The notes under the pieces are model-generated. The model had not been told where the DNA came from and made no database searches. It saw only the letters and a list, made by a program, of their open reading frames with translations. The translations under genes were made by a program, and so were the position numbers. A stretch of 64,000 nt of DNA. It comes from Zasmidium citrigriseum (lineage: Eukaryota > Ascomycota > Dothideomycetes > Mycosphaerellales > Mycosphaerellaceae). The stretch is taken from assembly GCA_002786025.1 (NCBI GenBank), contig NHNW01000018.1, positions 558,001 to 622,000 on the forward strand, read 5' to 3'. Within the stretch, counting starts at the first letter, position 1. Every line of letters starts with the position of its first letter. Positions 53,713 to 62,674 of this stretch are shown piece by piece.

Positions 53713-55057
53713 GTGCAGAATCGATCTCTCCGACACAAGACGTTTAGAGCGTTGTTGAAATGAACTGTCGTGTCCTCAAGAATAGATCGTTGAGAACTCG
53801 AAGACCAGCGATGATTTCGTACGGAATAGAACCAAACTCTTGCCTAGCACTCGAAACGTATCAAGAGACGATGTTGAATCGAAGACACAAACGTTACAGA
53901 ATGTCAAGCAACAGTCGAGAAGGGAACATCAACAAGTAGGTAATGCAAGAGAAACACCGAGAGTAGGAGCGAAGAGAGCGCTTAAGAGACATCCCGAGAG
54001 CAAGCGCCTAGCATGAGGGCAACGATGCCGGCCACAATCGCCCTTCTACAGCGGCCACCGCCGCCCACAGCAAAGAGGACGCCCCCATGGGACCCCAGTT
54101 CAATGATCACTTGTCTCGTTGCCCCTTCAACCACGACCAGTCATGGAGCATCTCCATACGGGCTGTGCTGACTCGTCGAGCCTAAGGACATCCATAAATC
54201 CCTCCTGCCTAATCTGTCCTGCGCCGACTTGACAGTCGCCCTTCAAGATCCCGCAAGTCAGTCCAATAAGCAAGACAGCGAGTTGCTGAATTCATCGACC
54301 CGCATCAACATCTCGTCGTGCAAACATCACCATGACAAAGATCCAAGGAGGCTCATCACTCATCAGTCCCAGGCACCAACAACCAAAGCCACCCGGCTGT
54401 CAAGGGCGGCCTCTCTGGCGGTGCCGAGTCCCTCATGCACGTAGACGAGAACGAGTAGCGAAATCTTGAGGACTGTCGTATAATCGTGTGAAACGTGTCG
54501 TAGTAGTCATCAAGGCAAAACTTACAACACATTGAAGATCAATGGAAGCTCAATGGGTTGCTGGTTGTCGATCCCCAGATCGGGTAACTCGATACCTTAT
54601 ACAAAGGCAACCAAAACCTTTCCCGATTCTCCTCTTGCAAACGAGAACAAGCCGGAAATCGCGGGAGTCTCAGGAAGACTGTGCCGCACCAAAACCATGC
54701 CGAAATCATGGAAAAGGATGAAGCGTTTGTCAAGGAGGCCTCGTCTGATCATTCAATTTCGTGGAGCTACCTATGCTCCCGCTCGAAGCCTTCATGAGAA
54801 GCACCAACTCCTGATGTCGTATCTAGCTGCCGTACGCCAGTCGACCCTTGAAAACGCCTTGTCGCATTCCCTTCCTGCCCGTGCTGAAAACGCTCTCGCT
54901 CCAAAAGTTCCAAAAAGCATGGTGTGGTGTGTGAGGGGTGTGTCGTATGGGGTAGTAAGGGGTAGTAAGCTTATTACTGGCCTGGCTCCGAATGAAGCTG
55001 TTCGTGCTGGGTGTGTGTTGTGATGTTGTGCAGAGGGAATGTCGATAGCTCGTGCGG
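53713..55057. other. intergenic region, 1.3 kb
   Basis: 5' flank of the zinc-ribbon gene and 3' flank of the FHA gene. A plus-strand frame of 163 codons at 54532-55023 has no domain and ends against the FHA 3' end. No gene is supported. Confidence 0.4.
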
Positions 55058-57091
55058 TCAGTTCAAGTTCTCGATTACCCATTGCGCAGCTGGACTGCTC
55101 AAGAACGCAACGGTCGCTGCAGCGCCGAGGAAAGCAGCACCGCCATATCTGAGCAGTCCGCCGGCGACTTTGCGGACAGGACCCCGACGTTGGGTCCGGC
55201 GACGCTTGCTGCGAGGGGAGTTGGATGAGATCGCCTCGGATTTCTGGTGCTTCGCTGGTGGCTCCGAGGATTCGGCCACGGCTTCGGTGTCGACCTCCAT
55301 CTCTGAGGCCTTGCGCTTGTTGTTGGCAGGAGACATCTCCTGGAGCTCAGCCTCCTGAGGTAGGACACTTGGGTCATCGATGATGCTGGGGATTGAGATC
55401 TTGCTGAGAGCTCCTGCTGCGGTACTGGAATCGTGAAGAGTCGCTGGTACGTCCGGCTGGACTGGTGCAAGTTCTAGCTGTGCCGGATCGGACTGACCCA
55501 GTGGTGGTTGGTGCATTGACAACGGATCCCAGTGGCGAGCTAGCGCGGCTGGCATGGCTTCGTTGATGGGCTCGCCCATTGGAACGAGTGGCGTGCCAAA
55601 GCTCGCGAAGGGATTTGCTGGGTTGAACGTGTAGCCTGGTTCGTAGAAGTTCTCCTGTGGCAGGGCGGGAACGTTGGCCGGACGCTTGTCCCATCGACTA
55701 CTGTTGGAGAGGTTAGTAGCCGGGTTCGAAAAAGTGAATCCATATCCAAAGGGGCCATACGTGTAGGTAGAGGTCTTCACAGGAGTAGGCTCGACGGCAG
55801 AAGCGGCGGCAGAAGCAGCGGCAGAGGCCTCGTTCTCAACTGGAGGCTGTGAGTTGCGGACAGGGTCATAGCGAGGCTTTTGGGCCGTGAACGACTCATT
55901 TGCGGGCTGCACGTGTCGTGCGGTGTCGTTGGTGGCGGTCTGGTTCGCAAGCAAGCGTGAAGTGCCATTGAGGGCGGCTGCTGAGGTCAGATCAGCATCC
56001 AAGCCGCGATCTTCTAGATGCGACGCCTCGCCCTCGGAGAGACCATCTGCATCTCCCGACATGTAGTCAACTGGTGGGATATCTTGGTCTTCCTCATCGT
56101 CCTCATCAATCTCACCGCCGAATGAGTCGTCAAAGCCGTCGTCTTCGTCACTCTCGTACGCACTGCGCTCGTCCTCGGAGGGATTGAAGGCACCTTGATC
56201 GGCATCCTCTTCGTACGTGTCGGGGATGACGCGAAGTTGAGCCGGGCGCTTAGGGAAGTGCATCTGGTCTTCTTGCGAGAGGTCGATGACAGGGGCGGCG
56301 ACGGAGTCACCGATGAAGATGGGCTGGCTCTGTGAGCCCAGCTCGAGTTTGTTGTTTTCGGGAGTCGTGTGAGCCGACGACTCGCCCTGACCAAAGCTGT
56401 GTACAGATTCGATGTCGCTCTCGAACTCAGAGTCTTCAGATGGGACACCGTAACTGTTGCCAGTGGGAGAGGAATGGGTGTAGTTGTGGGGAGACATCGT
56501 GTCGTCGAGACGTGTGTAGGTAACAGAGATGCCGTCGTGCGTGTCTGCAGTAGTTGAAGAATTAGCAACAGTGTTGTGTGTCGTACAGGATTCACTGGAC
56601 ATACACGTACCGTCACCCCTCGTCACTCGTTCGCCGAGCTTGATCACATCGCCGGACTTGAGAGTGAACTTCGTGCCAGCTTCGATCTTGCGGCCATTCA
56701 CCGTGGTGCCATGGAGGCTGGATAAGTCGGTGATGGACACTTGCTCACTCTTAGGCTGCCATGAGCTGAGACGGATTTCGGCGTGCTGGCGAGAGACGAC
56801 CGGGCAGTCGAACAGTGCGTTGTCGTCGGCGGGTTGAAGGTTCTTGATCTCAGATCTGGAAGCACGGCCGATTTGGACGATCTGGTCGGGTTCAAGAGTA
56901 ATCACGCGGCGGTCAAGCGTGGTGTTGGACATGAGTTCGATGGTGACGGCTGGCGGGGTATTAGCTACGTTTGACGTGAGCGATAGATACGATGCCTCAC
57001 CATATGGCGAGAGGTGCGAGCGGGAAGAGGAGGCCATGGTGGCGGTGTTGACGGAGAGGTTGAAAGGGCCGGTAGTGAAGAGCGGCGGCAT
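55058..57091 (-). CDS. FHA-domain protein with C-terminal membrane anchor
   Basis: Two exons on the minus strand (57091-56611 and 56544-55058) encode 655 residues. The intron of 66 bases has no stop and a length divisible by three, so it hides inside one open frame. It is recognised by a GTACGT donor, a TGCTAAT branch site and a CTGCAG acceptor. The FHA fold covers about residues 45-155: VQIGRASRSEIKNLQPA, SRQHAEI, LSSLHGTTVNGRKIE and GDVIKLGERVTRG, a phosphothreonine-binding module. Then follow long acidic and Ala/Pro/Asn-rich stretches, a basic nuclear-type patch (PRSKRRRTQRRG) and a hydrophobic end (YGGAAFLGAAATVAFLSS), probably a tail anchor in the nuclear envelope or ER. SLMAP/Far9-type proteins share FHA plus tail anchor but have coiled coils, which I do not see here. 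A second ATG (MASSSRS) 18 codons in is an alternative start. Confidence 0.78.
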   Translation of the reverse strand: MPPLFTTGPFNLSVNTATMASSSRSHLSPYGEASYLSLTSNVANTPPAVTIELMSNTTLDRRVITLEPDQIVQIGRASRSEIKNLQPADDNALFDCPVVSRQHAEIRLSSWQPKSEQVSITDLSSLHGTTVNGRKIEAGTKFTLKSGDVIKLGERVTRGDGTCMSSESCTTHNTVANSSTTADTHDGISVTYTRLDDTMSPHNYTHSSPTGNSYGVPSEDSEFESDIESVHSFGQGESSAHTTPENNKLELGSQSQPIFIGDSVAAPVIDLSQEDQMHFPKRPAQLRVIPDTYEEDADQGAFNPSEDERSAYESDEDDGFDDSFGGEIDEDDEEDQDIPPVDYMSGDADGLSEGEASHLEDRGLDADLTSAAALNGTSRLLANQTATNDTARHVQPANESFTAQKPRYDPVRNSQPPVENEASAAASAAASAVEPTPVKTSTYTYGPFGYGFTFSNPATNLSNSSRWDKRPANVPALPQENFYEPGYTFNPANPFASFGTPLVPMGEPINEAMPAALARHWDPLSMHQPPLGQSDPAQLELAPVQPDVPATLHDSSTAAGALSKISIPSIIDDPSVLPQEAELQEMSPANNKRKASEMEVDTEAVAESSEPPAKHQKSEAISSNSPRSKRRRTQRRGPVRKVAGGLLRYGGAAFLGAAATVAFLSSPAAQWVIENLN

Positions 57092-57787
57092 GGTGGTGTT
57101 GAAGAGTCAGGCTGGCTGGCTAGAGAGGTCTCGTAGGAAGGTCCGGTCTGAGGTGGGCTGCAAGCGAGCCGGCGTCGCTGACGGCAGGTGCTCAGCGGAG
57201 ACGGCGACCGGATGGCACAGTCGAGGAAGGAACGATGGAGGTGGTGCAAGCGGGCGGGCGGCGGAGTCTTTGCTGGCGTGTGCGGCGTGGGTTGGGTTGG
57301 TCGGTGGTACCAACTGGAGTGAGGTGATTTGGTCGAGGTGTGAGGGCGAGGGGCAGCTCCGCCTGCTTTCACTGCTCTCGCTGATTGCGAACCGCCGTGA
57401 GCTGCCGTTCCCCTCGTCGCTGCCTTCGGAAGCCTGGGAGCTGCACGAGAATCGACAGCCTTGTCAATATTGAAGAGCTGTTGAAGAGGGCGTGATGGTG
57501 GTGTTCGTGTGAAGTGAAGTTGGATGAGTCGTCTCCTCGTCCAGGCAGATGCGCCGTCCTAATCCCTGCTTATCGGGAGCTCAGACCAGATGATCAGAAT
57601 GGGCCGTACCGTTAGCTCCCGAACCCCGCCAAATCGCCTCGAATTTTAGCAGCACTGCATGTGCAAGCTGTGACTGTGCAACTGTGCAAGTGAGTGAAAG
57701 TGGTGATTGACGACGACATATCTCCTTCCCTCCCTCGACTACGACATGACCACCACACGATAGCAACACGCCCCCGATACCGCCATC
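57092..57787. promoter_or_regulatory. divergent promoter region, FHA gene and RPC1
   Basis: The 696 bases between two start codons hold the promoters and leaders of both genes. Plus- and minus-strand frames in it are shadows of each other and have no domain. No specific site is claimed. Confidence 0.5.
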
Positions 57788-60700
57788 ATGGACGACCAGA
57801 ACGAGCGCACCCACAAGGAGCAGGTCATCGACCAGGTGCCCAAGCGCATCAAGTCGCTGCAGTTTGGCCTGCTCAGTCCGCCAGACGTCGTTTCTCAGTC
57901 TGTTGTCCAAGTCGGCGACCGCAACCTCTACGAACTTGCCGAGCGACCCGGCGCACCCCGAAAGATCACTGGCCACGGTCCTCTCGACGAGCGATTAGGC
58001 ACTTCCTCTAAGAACGGCAAATGTACCACTTGCGGCTTGGGACTGAAGGACTGCAATGGCCATTTCGGACATGTGAAGCTGGCTCTTCCATGCTTCCACT
58101 ACGGCTATTTGAAGAAGATCATTGAGGCGTTGAACTGTGTGTGCAAGGATTGCAGTCGGGTCTTGCTGCCGGAGAAAGACAAGCGAAAGTATCTAAGAGC
58201 ATTGAGAAGACCTGGGTTGGATGGCCTGCGCAAGGATGTCATCATCAAGAATATATCAGGCGAGTGCAGAAAGGTCAAGGTCTGCCCGCACTGCTCTGCC
58301 CTCAATGGGCCTGTGAGAAAGGTGGCCGGTCACCCAACCAAGATGTTTCACAACAAATACGCTGCCTACAACAACTCAAACGCGAAGAGCAAGGTCAAGC
58401 CGGAGGATATGCAGGTATTCGAGAAGTCTTTCGAAGAGGCCAAAAAGGCGAATCCAGAAGTCGAGCGTCACATGAAGCGCGCCCTGGACGACCTCACCCC
58501 TCTGCGAGTCTTGAATATCCTCAAGAAGGTCCCCAATGCTGACGTTGAGCTCTTGGGCATGGACCCTCAAGCTGGCGGTCGCCCCGAGTACCTGATCTGG
58601 ACCCACGTCCCGGCGCCTCCTGTCGCTATTCGGCCCTCTGTCGCACAAGAAACCGCAAGCACTGAAGACGACATCACAAACAAGCTTGGTGACATTATTC
58701 AAATCAACAGCTTGATGATTGCAGCCCTCCAAGCTGGCCAGCCGCTGTCAAAGGTCATGGATATGTGGGAATTCCTGCAAGTCCAGATCGCCATGTACAT
58801 TGACGGCAATCTTCCAGGCCTCGGCCGTGACAGTAGCTACGGCAAAGCGATGCGTGGATTTTGTCAACGTCTCAAGGGCAAGCAGGGTCGATTCCGTGGA
58901 AATCTTTCTGGCAAGCGTGTCGACTTCTCTGGCCGAACTGTCATCTCCCCTGACCCTAACCTGGCCATTGACGAGGTGGCAGTACCATCGCGTGTTGCCG
59001 TCAATATGACATACCCAGAGCGTGTTACGAAGCACAACTACGAAAAGCTCAAGGCATGCATTCGAAGAGGTCACAAAGTCCATCCTGGTGCCAACTTCAT
59101 CGTCAAGTCTCGCGACAACCGCAGGCTTGTTCTTCGCATGGTCGGCGAGAGAGGGGGTCTCAACAGGCTCGCCAACGAGCTCGAAATCGGCGACATCGTC
59201 GAACGACATCTTGAAGATGGAGACATTGTGCTTTTCAACCGCCAGCCGTCATTGCACAAGCTATCGATTCTATCACATCGCGCGAAGATTCGACCATGGA
59301 GGACCTTCCGGTTGAACGAATGTGTTTGCAATCCCTACAACGCAGATTTCGACGGAGATGAGATGAACTTGCACGTACCCCAGACAGAGGAGGCGCGAAC
59401 AGAAGCGACGGAGCTCATGGGCGTGAAGCACAATCTCGCTACCCCAAAGAACGGAACTCCGATCATCGCTGCCATTCAGGACTTCATCACTGGTGCATAC
59501 CTTGTCAGCCAAAAAGATCTCTTCCTCAATCGACGGGAGTTCACACAAGTCATCAACTTCATGTATGTTGGCATGCAAGTCAAGGACCCCTACACTGGAA
59601 AGGAATACAACCTCGAGATTCCACCACCTGTCATTTGGAAGCCTCAGAGATTGTGGACTGGAAAGCAGGTGTGGAACATGCTGATGAAGCCGCACAAGGA
59701 CTATCCAGTGAACGTCAATCTCGAGGCAAAGCTCAAGTCTTTCGCACCTCCTCGCGAAGGCAATATCAACGACATGGTGGACAATGACTCCTACCTGGTC
59801 ATCAGAAACAGCGAGACCATGTGTGGCGCATTTGACAAGGCTACGATCGGAGATGGAAAGAAGGACAGCGTGTTTTATGTGATCATGCGAGATTTCGGCC
59901 CGGACTACGCCGCCGCAGCCATGACGAGACTCGCAAAGCTCAGCGCTCGTTGGCTTGGTGAGCGAGGATTCTCAATCGGAATCAGCGATGTCTATCCCAG
60001 TGACAAGCTCGTTCGGCGGAAGCAAGCACTGGTCGACGCCGCCTACAAGCAGTGCGACGAGATCATCGACAAGTACAAGAAAGGCAAGCTTGAACGCAGC
60101 GCCGGTTGTGACGAAGAACAAACGATGGAGATCCTCGTCTCCGGTATCCTCAGCAAGGTCCGACAGCAGTGTGGTGATGCTTGTTTCGCGGAGCTGAGCA
60201 AGTACAACGCTCCGTTGACCATGGCCAAGTGTGGTTCCAAAGGTTCCAACATCAACGTCTCACAGATGGTTGCAGCCGTCGGCCAGCAGATTATTGGTGG
60301 AAAGCGAGTTCTTGAGGGCTTCCAAGATCGCACATTGCCGCACTTTCCAAAGGCGAGTCGAGACCCTCTTGCAAAGGGCTTCGTGGCAGACAGCTTTTTC
60401 AGCGGCCTGACCCCAACCGAGTTCATCTTCCACGCCATGTCTGGCAGAGAAGGTCTGGTCGATACAGCTGTCAAGACCGCCGAGACTGGATACATGTCTC
60501 GTCGGCTAATGAAGAGTCTGGAAGACCTAAGCGCACAATACGACTTGACTGTGCGCAATTCGTCTTCTGGCGTCGTGCAAATGAAGTTCGGAGACGACGG
60601 CCTGGATCCTGTGGACATGGAGGGCAGTGCTAAACCTGTCAACTTCAACCGAACCTGGATGCACGCCATTACCAGTACATGGGACAACGGGGAGCGTGGT

Positions 60701-62245
60701 CTTACTCAGAAGGAAGTCGAGACGTATGTAAATGAAACACTGAACAAGGAGCGGGCCAAGCTAGCACGATTCACGGAAGACAACCAGCCACTGGAGTATG
60801 CCGACCAGAGCGTCAAGTCTACGGATCAGCTTGAGTACAGCAGACAATTCTTGGACGATGTTACGAAGCATATCTTTGACCAAGTCAAGAAGATGGTCAG
60901 CACGCAGAAGCGCCTACCGGGAAGCGAGGTCACCTTCAAGCTGTCACAGTCTGCGCTGGAGCGATTCCTCCAGCTTTGCTTGAGAAAGTTCGAAAAGTCC
61001 AAGGTCGAGGCCGGTCACGCCGTCGGTGCTGTCGGTGCTCAGTCTATCGGTGAACCCGGTACTCAGATGACTTTGAAGACTTTCCATTTTGCTGGTGTCG
61101 CTGGTATGTCCATCACGCAGGGTGTCCCGCGTATCAAGGAAATCATCAACGCAAGCAAAGTGATCAGTACTCCTGTCATCACCTGTGCACTGGACTCGCC
61201 GTACGAAGACATGGCCGGCCGGTTCGCGAAGGCTTTGATTGAAAAGACCTACCTCGGCGACATTGTCGACTACGTCGAGGACGTGTGGCACTCACAAGGC
61301 TGCTATATCAACATGCGAGTCAACTGGCAACAGATTGAGAATCTCGGCCTGCGCATCAACATGTGGCAGATCACAGAAGCAATCGACCGCACCAAAGGCT
61401 TCAAAGCCCTGGGTGTCACCGCCCGAGCCTCACCCAGCGGACAACACATCCGCGTCCTCCTCAACCTCCCCGACCGCGAAACCAAAGTCCGCCGCAACCA
61501 CGCCGCCAAACACCGCTACTCCGAAGGCGACGGCTCCGAAGCCCTCTTCGTCAACCTCCACACCCTCAAACGCCGCCTCCCAGAAGTCGTCGTCAAAGGC
61601 TACCCAGACGCAGCACGAGCCATCATCAAAAAAGACGACAAAGCTGACGCCAGTGGCCGCGAACCCATCTCCGTCCTCGTGGAAGGCTACGGCCTGAAAG
61701 CCTGCATGACGACCGAAGGCGTCGACGGCTACAAGACCAAATCCAACAACGTCATGGAATGCCGCGATGTGTTAGGTATCGAAGCCGCGCGTAAGACCAT
61801 CATCGATGAGATTTCCTCCGTCATGGGCGGTATGGACATCGATCCGCGACACATGCAGCTCCTCGCCGATGTCATGACGTACAAAGGCGAAGTACTCGGC
61901 ATCACGCGTTTCGGTCTGGCCAAGATGCGGGACTCGGTCTTGCAACTTGCGTCTTTTGAAAAGACTCCCGATCACCTTTTCGAGGCGGCGGCGAAGATGA
62001 AGAGGGATGATATCGAGGGTGTGTCGGAGTGTATTATCATGGGACAGAGTATGGGAATTGGCACCGGAGCGATGAAGGTTGTGAGGCCTTTGGGTTTGAA
62101 TGGTGTGGAGAATAATTCTGATACCTCTGACTTTAAGGTTGCGGCCAGGGAGGCTGTGGGTGGGAAGAAGGAGCGGTTGAAGCAGCGGAGAGGTGGCTTT
62201 GCGGCGGGCATGACGAATGGGCATGTTGTTGCTGCTGCTGCTTGA
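57788..62245 (+). CDS. rpc1: RNA polymerase III largest subunit (RPC1/RPC160)
   Basis: Single-exon gene of 1485 residues encoding the catalytic beta'-like subunit of RNA polymerase III, which makes tRNA, 5S and other small RNAs. Seen: N-terminal zinc site CTTCGLGLKDCNGHFGH (about residues 79-95), a second Cys cluster near 117, RGNLSGKRVDFSGRTVISPD, the absolutely conserved metal site NADFDGDEMNLHVPQ (about 517-531), the bridge/funnel region with GLTPTEFIFHAMSGREGLVD and the trigger-loop region VGAVGAQSIGEPGTQMTLKT. The C-terminus is short, with no heptad repeat, which separates it from RPB1, while the text DDQNERTHKEQVIDQVPKRI fits RPC1 and not RPA190. Length matches fungal RPC1 (about 1400-1500). 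Confidence 0.96.
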   Translation: MDDQNERTHKEQVIDQVPKRIKSLQFGLLSPPDVVSQSVVQVGDRNLYELAERPGAPRKITGHGPLDERLGTSSKNGKCTTCGLGLKDCNGHFGHVKLALPCFHYGYLKKIIEALNCVCKDCSRVLLPEKDKRKYLRALRRPGLDGLRKDVIIKNISGECRKVKVCPHCSALNGPVRKVAGHPTKMFHNKYAAYNNSNAKSKVKPEDMQVFEKSFEEAKKANPEVERHMKRALDDLTPLRVLNILKKVPNADVELLGMDPQAGGRPEYLIWTHVPAPPVAIRPSVAQETASTEDDITNKLGDIIQINSLMIAALQAGQPLSKVMDMWEFLQVQIAMYIDGNLPGLGRDSSYGKAMRGFCQRLKGKQGRFRGNLSGKRVDFSGRTVISPDPNLAIDEVAVPSRVAVNMTYPERVTKHNYEKLKACIRRGHKVHPGANFIVKSRDNRRLVLRMVGERGGLNRLANELEIGDIVERHLEDGDIVLFNRQPSLHKLSILSHRAKIRPWRTFRLNECVCNPYNADFDGDEMNLHVPQTEEARTEATELMGVKHNLATPKNGTPIIAAIQDFITGAYLVSQKDLFLNRREFTQVINFMYVGMQVKDPYTGKEYNLEIPPPVIWKPQRLWTGKQVWNMLMKPHKDYPVNVNLEAKLKSFAPPREGNINDMVDNDSYLVIRNSETMCGAFDKATIGDGKKDSVFYVIMRDFGPDYAAAAMTRLAKLSARWLGERGFSIGISDVYPSDKLVRRKQALVDAAYKQCDEIIDKYKKGKLERSAGCDEEQTMEILVSGILSKVRQQCGDACFAELSKYNAPLTMAKCGSKGSNINVSQMVAAVGQQIIGGKRVLEGFQDRTLPHFPKASRDPLAKGFVADSFFSGLTPTEFIFHAMSGREGLVDTAVKTAETGYMSRRLMKSLEDLSAQYDLTVRNSSSGVVQMKFGDDGLDPVDMEGSAKPVNFNRTWMHAITSTWDNGERGLTQKEVETYVNETLNKERAKLARFTEDNQPLEYADQSVKSTDQLEYSRQFLDDVTKHIFDQVKKMVSTQKRLPGSEVTFKLSQSALERFLQLCLRKFEKSKVEAGHAVGAVGAQSIGEPGTQMTLKTFHFAGVAGMSITQGVPRIKEIINASKVISTPVITCALDSPYEDMAGRFAKALIEKTYLGDIVDYVEDVWHSQGCYINMRVNWQQIENLGLRINMWQITEAIDRTKGFKALGVTARASPSGQHIRVLLNLPDRETKVRRNHAAKHRYSEGDGSEALFVNLHTLKRRLPEVVVKGYPDAARAIIKKDDKADASGREPISVLVEGYGLKACMTTEGVDGYKTKSNNVMECRDVLGIEAARKTIIDEISSVMGGMDIDPRHMQLLADVMTYKGEVLGITRFGLAKMRDSVLQLASFEKTPDHLFEAAAKMKRDDIEGVSECIIMGQSMGIGTGAMKVVRPLGLNGVENNSDTSDFKVAAREAVGGKKERLKQRRGGFAAGMTNGHVVAAAA

Positions 62246-62445
62246 GATGGGAAAAGGATAGTGTAGCACAGCGATGGCGTCTGGCACATATACCCCCACG
62301 GGCTAAAAGAGTAAAGTGGATGATGCTTCGTACTCGCATCCTTTCATACCACTTCACCGGTTCCTTTTGACTCACTGCCCATGGCCACCGCCGCGGGGCT
62401 TCCTCGCGTCAAAGTAATATGTACAGCTCTGGATCGATGAGTCTT
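62246..62445. terminator. RPC1 3' flank
   Basis: 3' untranslated region of RPC1 up to the solitary repeat element. No specific poly(A) signal is claimed. Confidence 0.35.
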
Positions 62446-62580
62446 TCAGGGAAGTAGCCAATACAATCAACGTCGTGCTGAGGAGCACTCTGGGTGACCT
62501 AGTCACAACAAACCTTGATCTCTCGAGATCACTTCCCTTTTGCCCCTCCACTCTTTTTGGCGGGCGGTGGTTCGAGTCTC
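62446..62580 (+). repeat. Pol III-like repeat element, solitary unit 5
   Basis: Plus-strand copy of the family seen at 40.5-41.7 kb. Order: TTTCAGGGAAGTAGC, CAATACAATCA, about 70 variable bases, CACTTCCCTTTTGCC, and GGTTCGAGTCTC at 62569-62580. The block pair AGGGAAGT/ACTTCCCT is perfectly complementary. It sits between the convergent RPC1 and MED1 3' ends, over 20 kb from the cluster and in the opposite orientation, so the family is dispersed. Confidence 0.62.
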
Positions 62581-62674
62581 GACTCTCGAGGGTGGGCTCA
62601 GTCGGGATGTCGGTAGATTTCAATCATTTCATTTCATCTCATCTCTCATGGTAGGAAAATCTCTCCGCCTATCC

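Noticed and set aside
54532..55023. Plus-strand frame of 163 codons
   Set aside because: No domain or splice support; lies in the 3' flank of the FHA gene.
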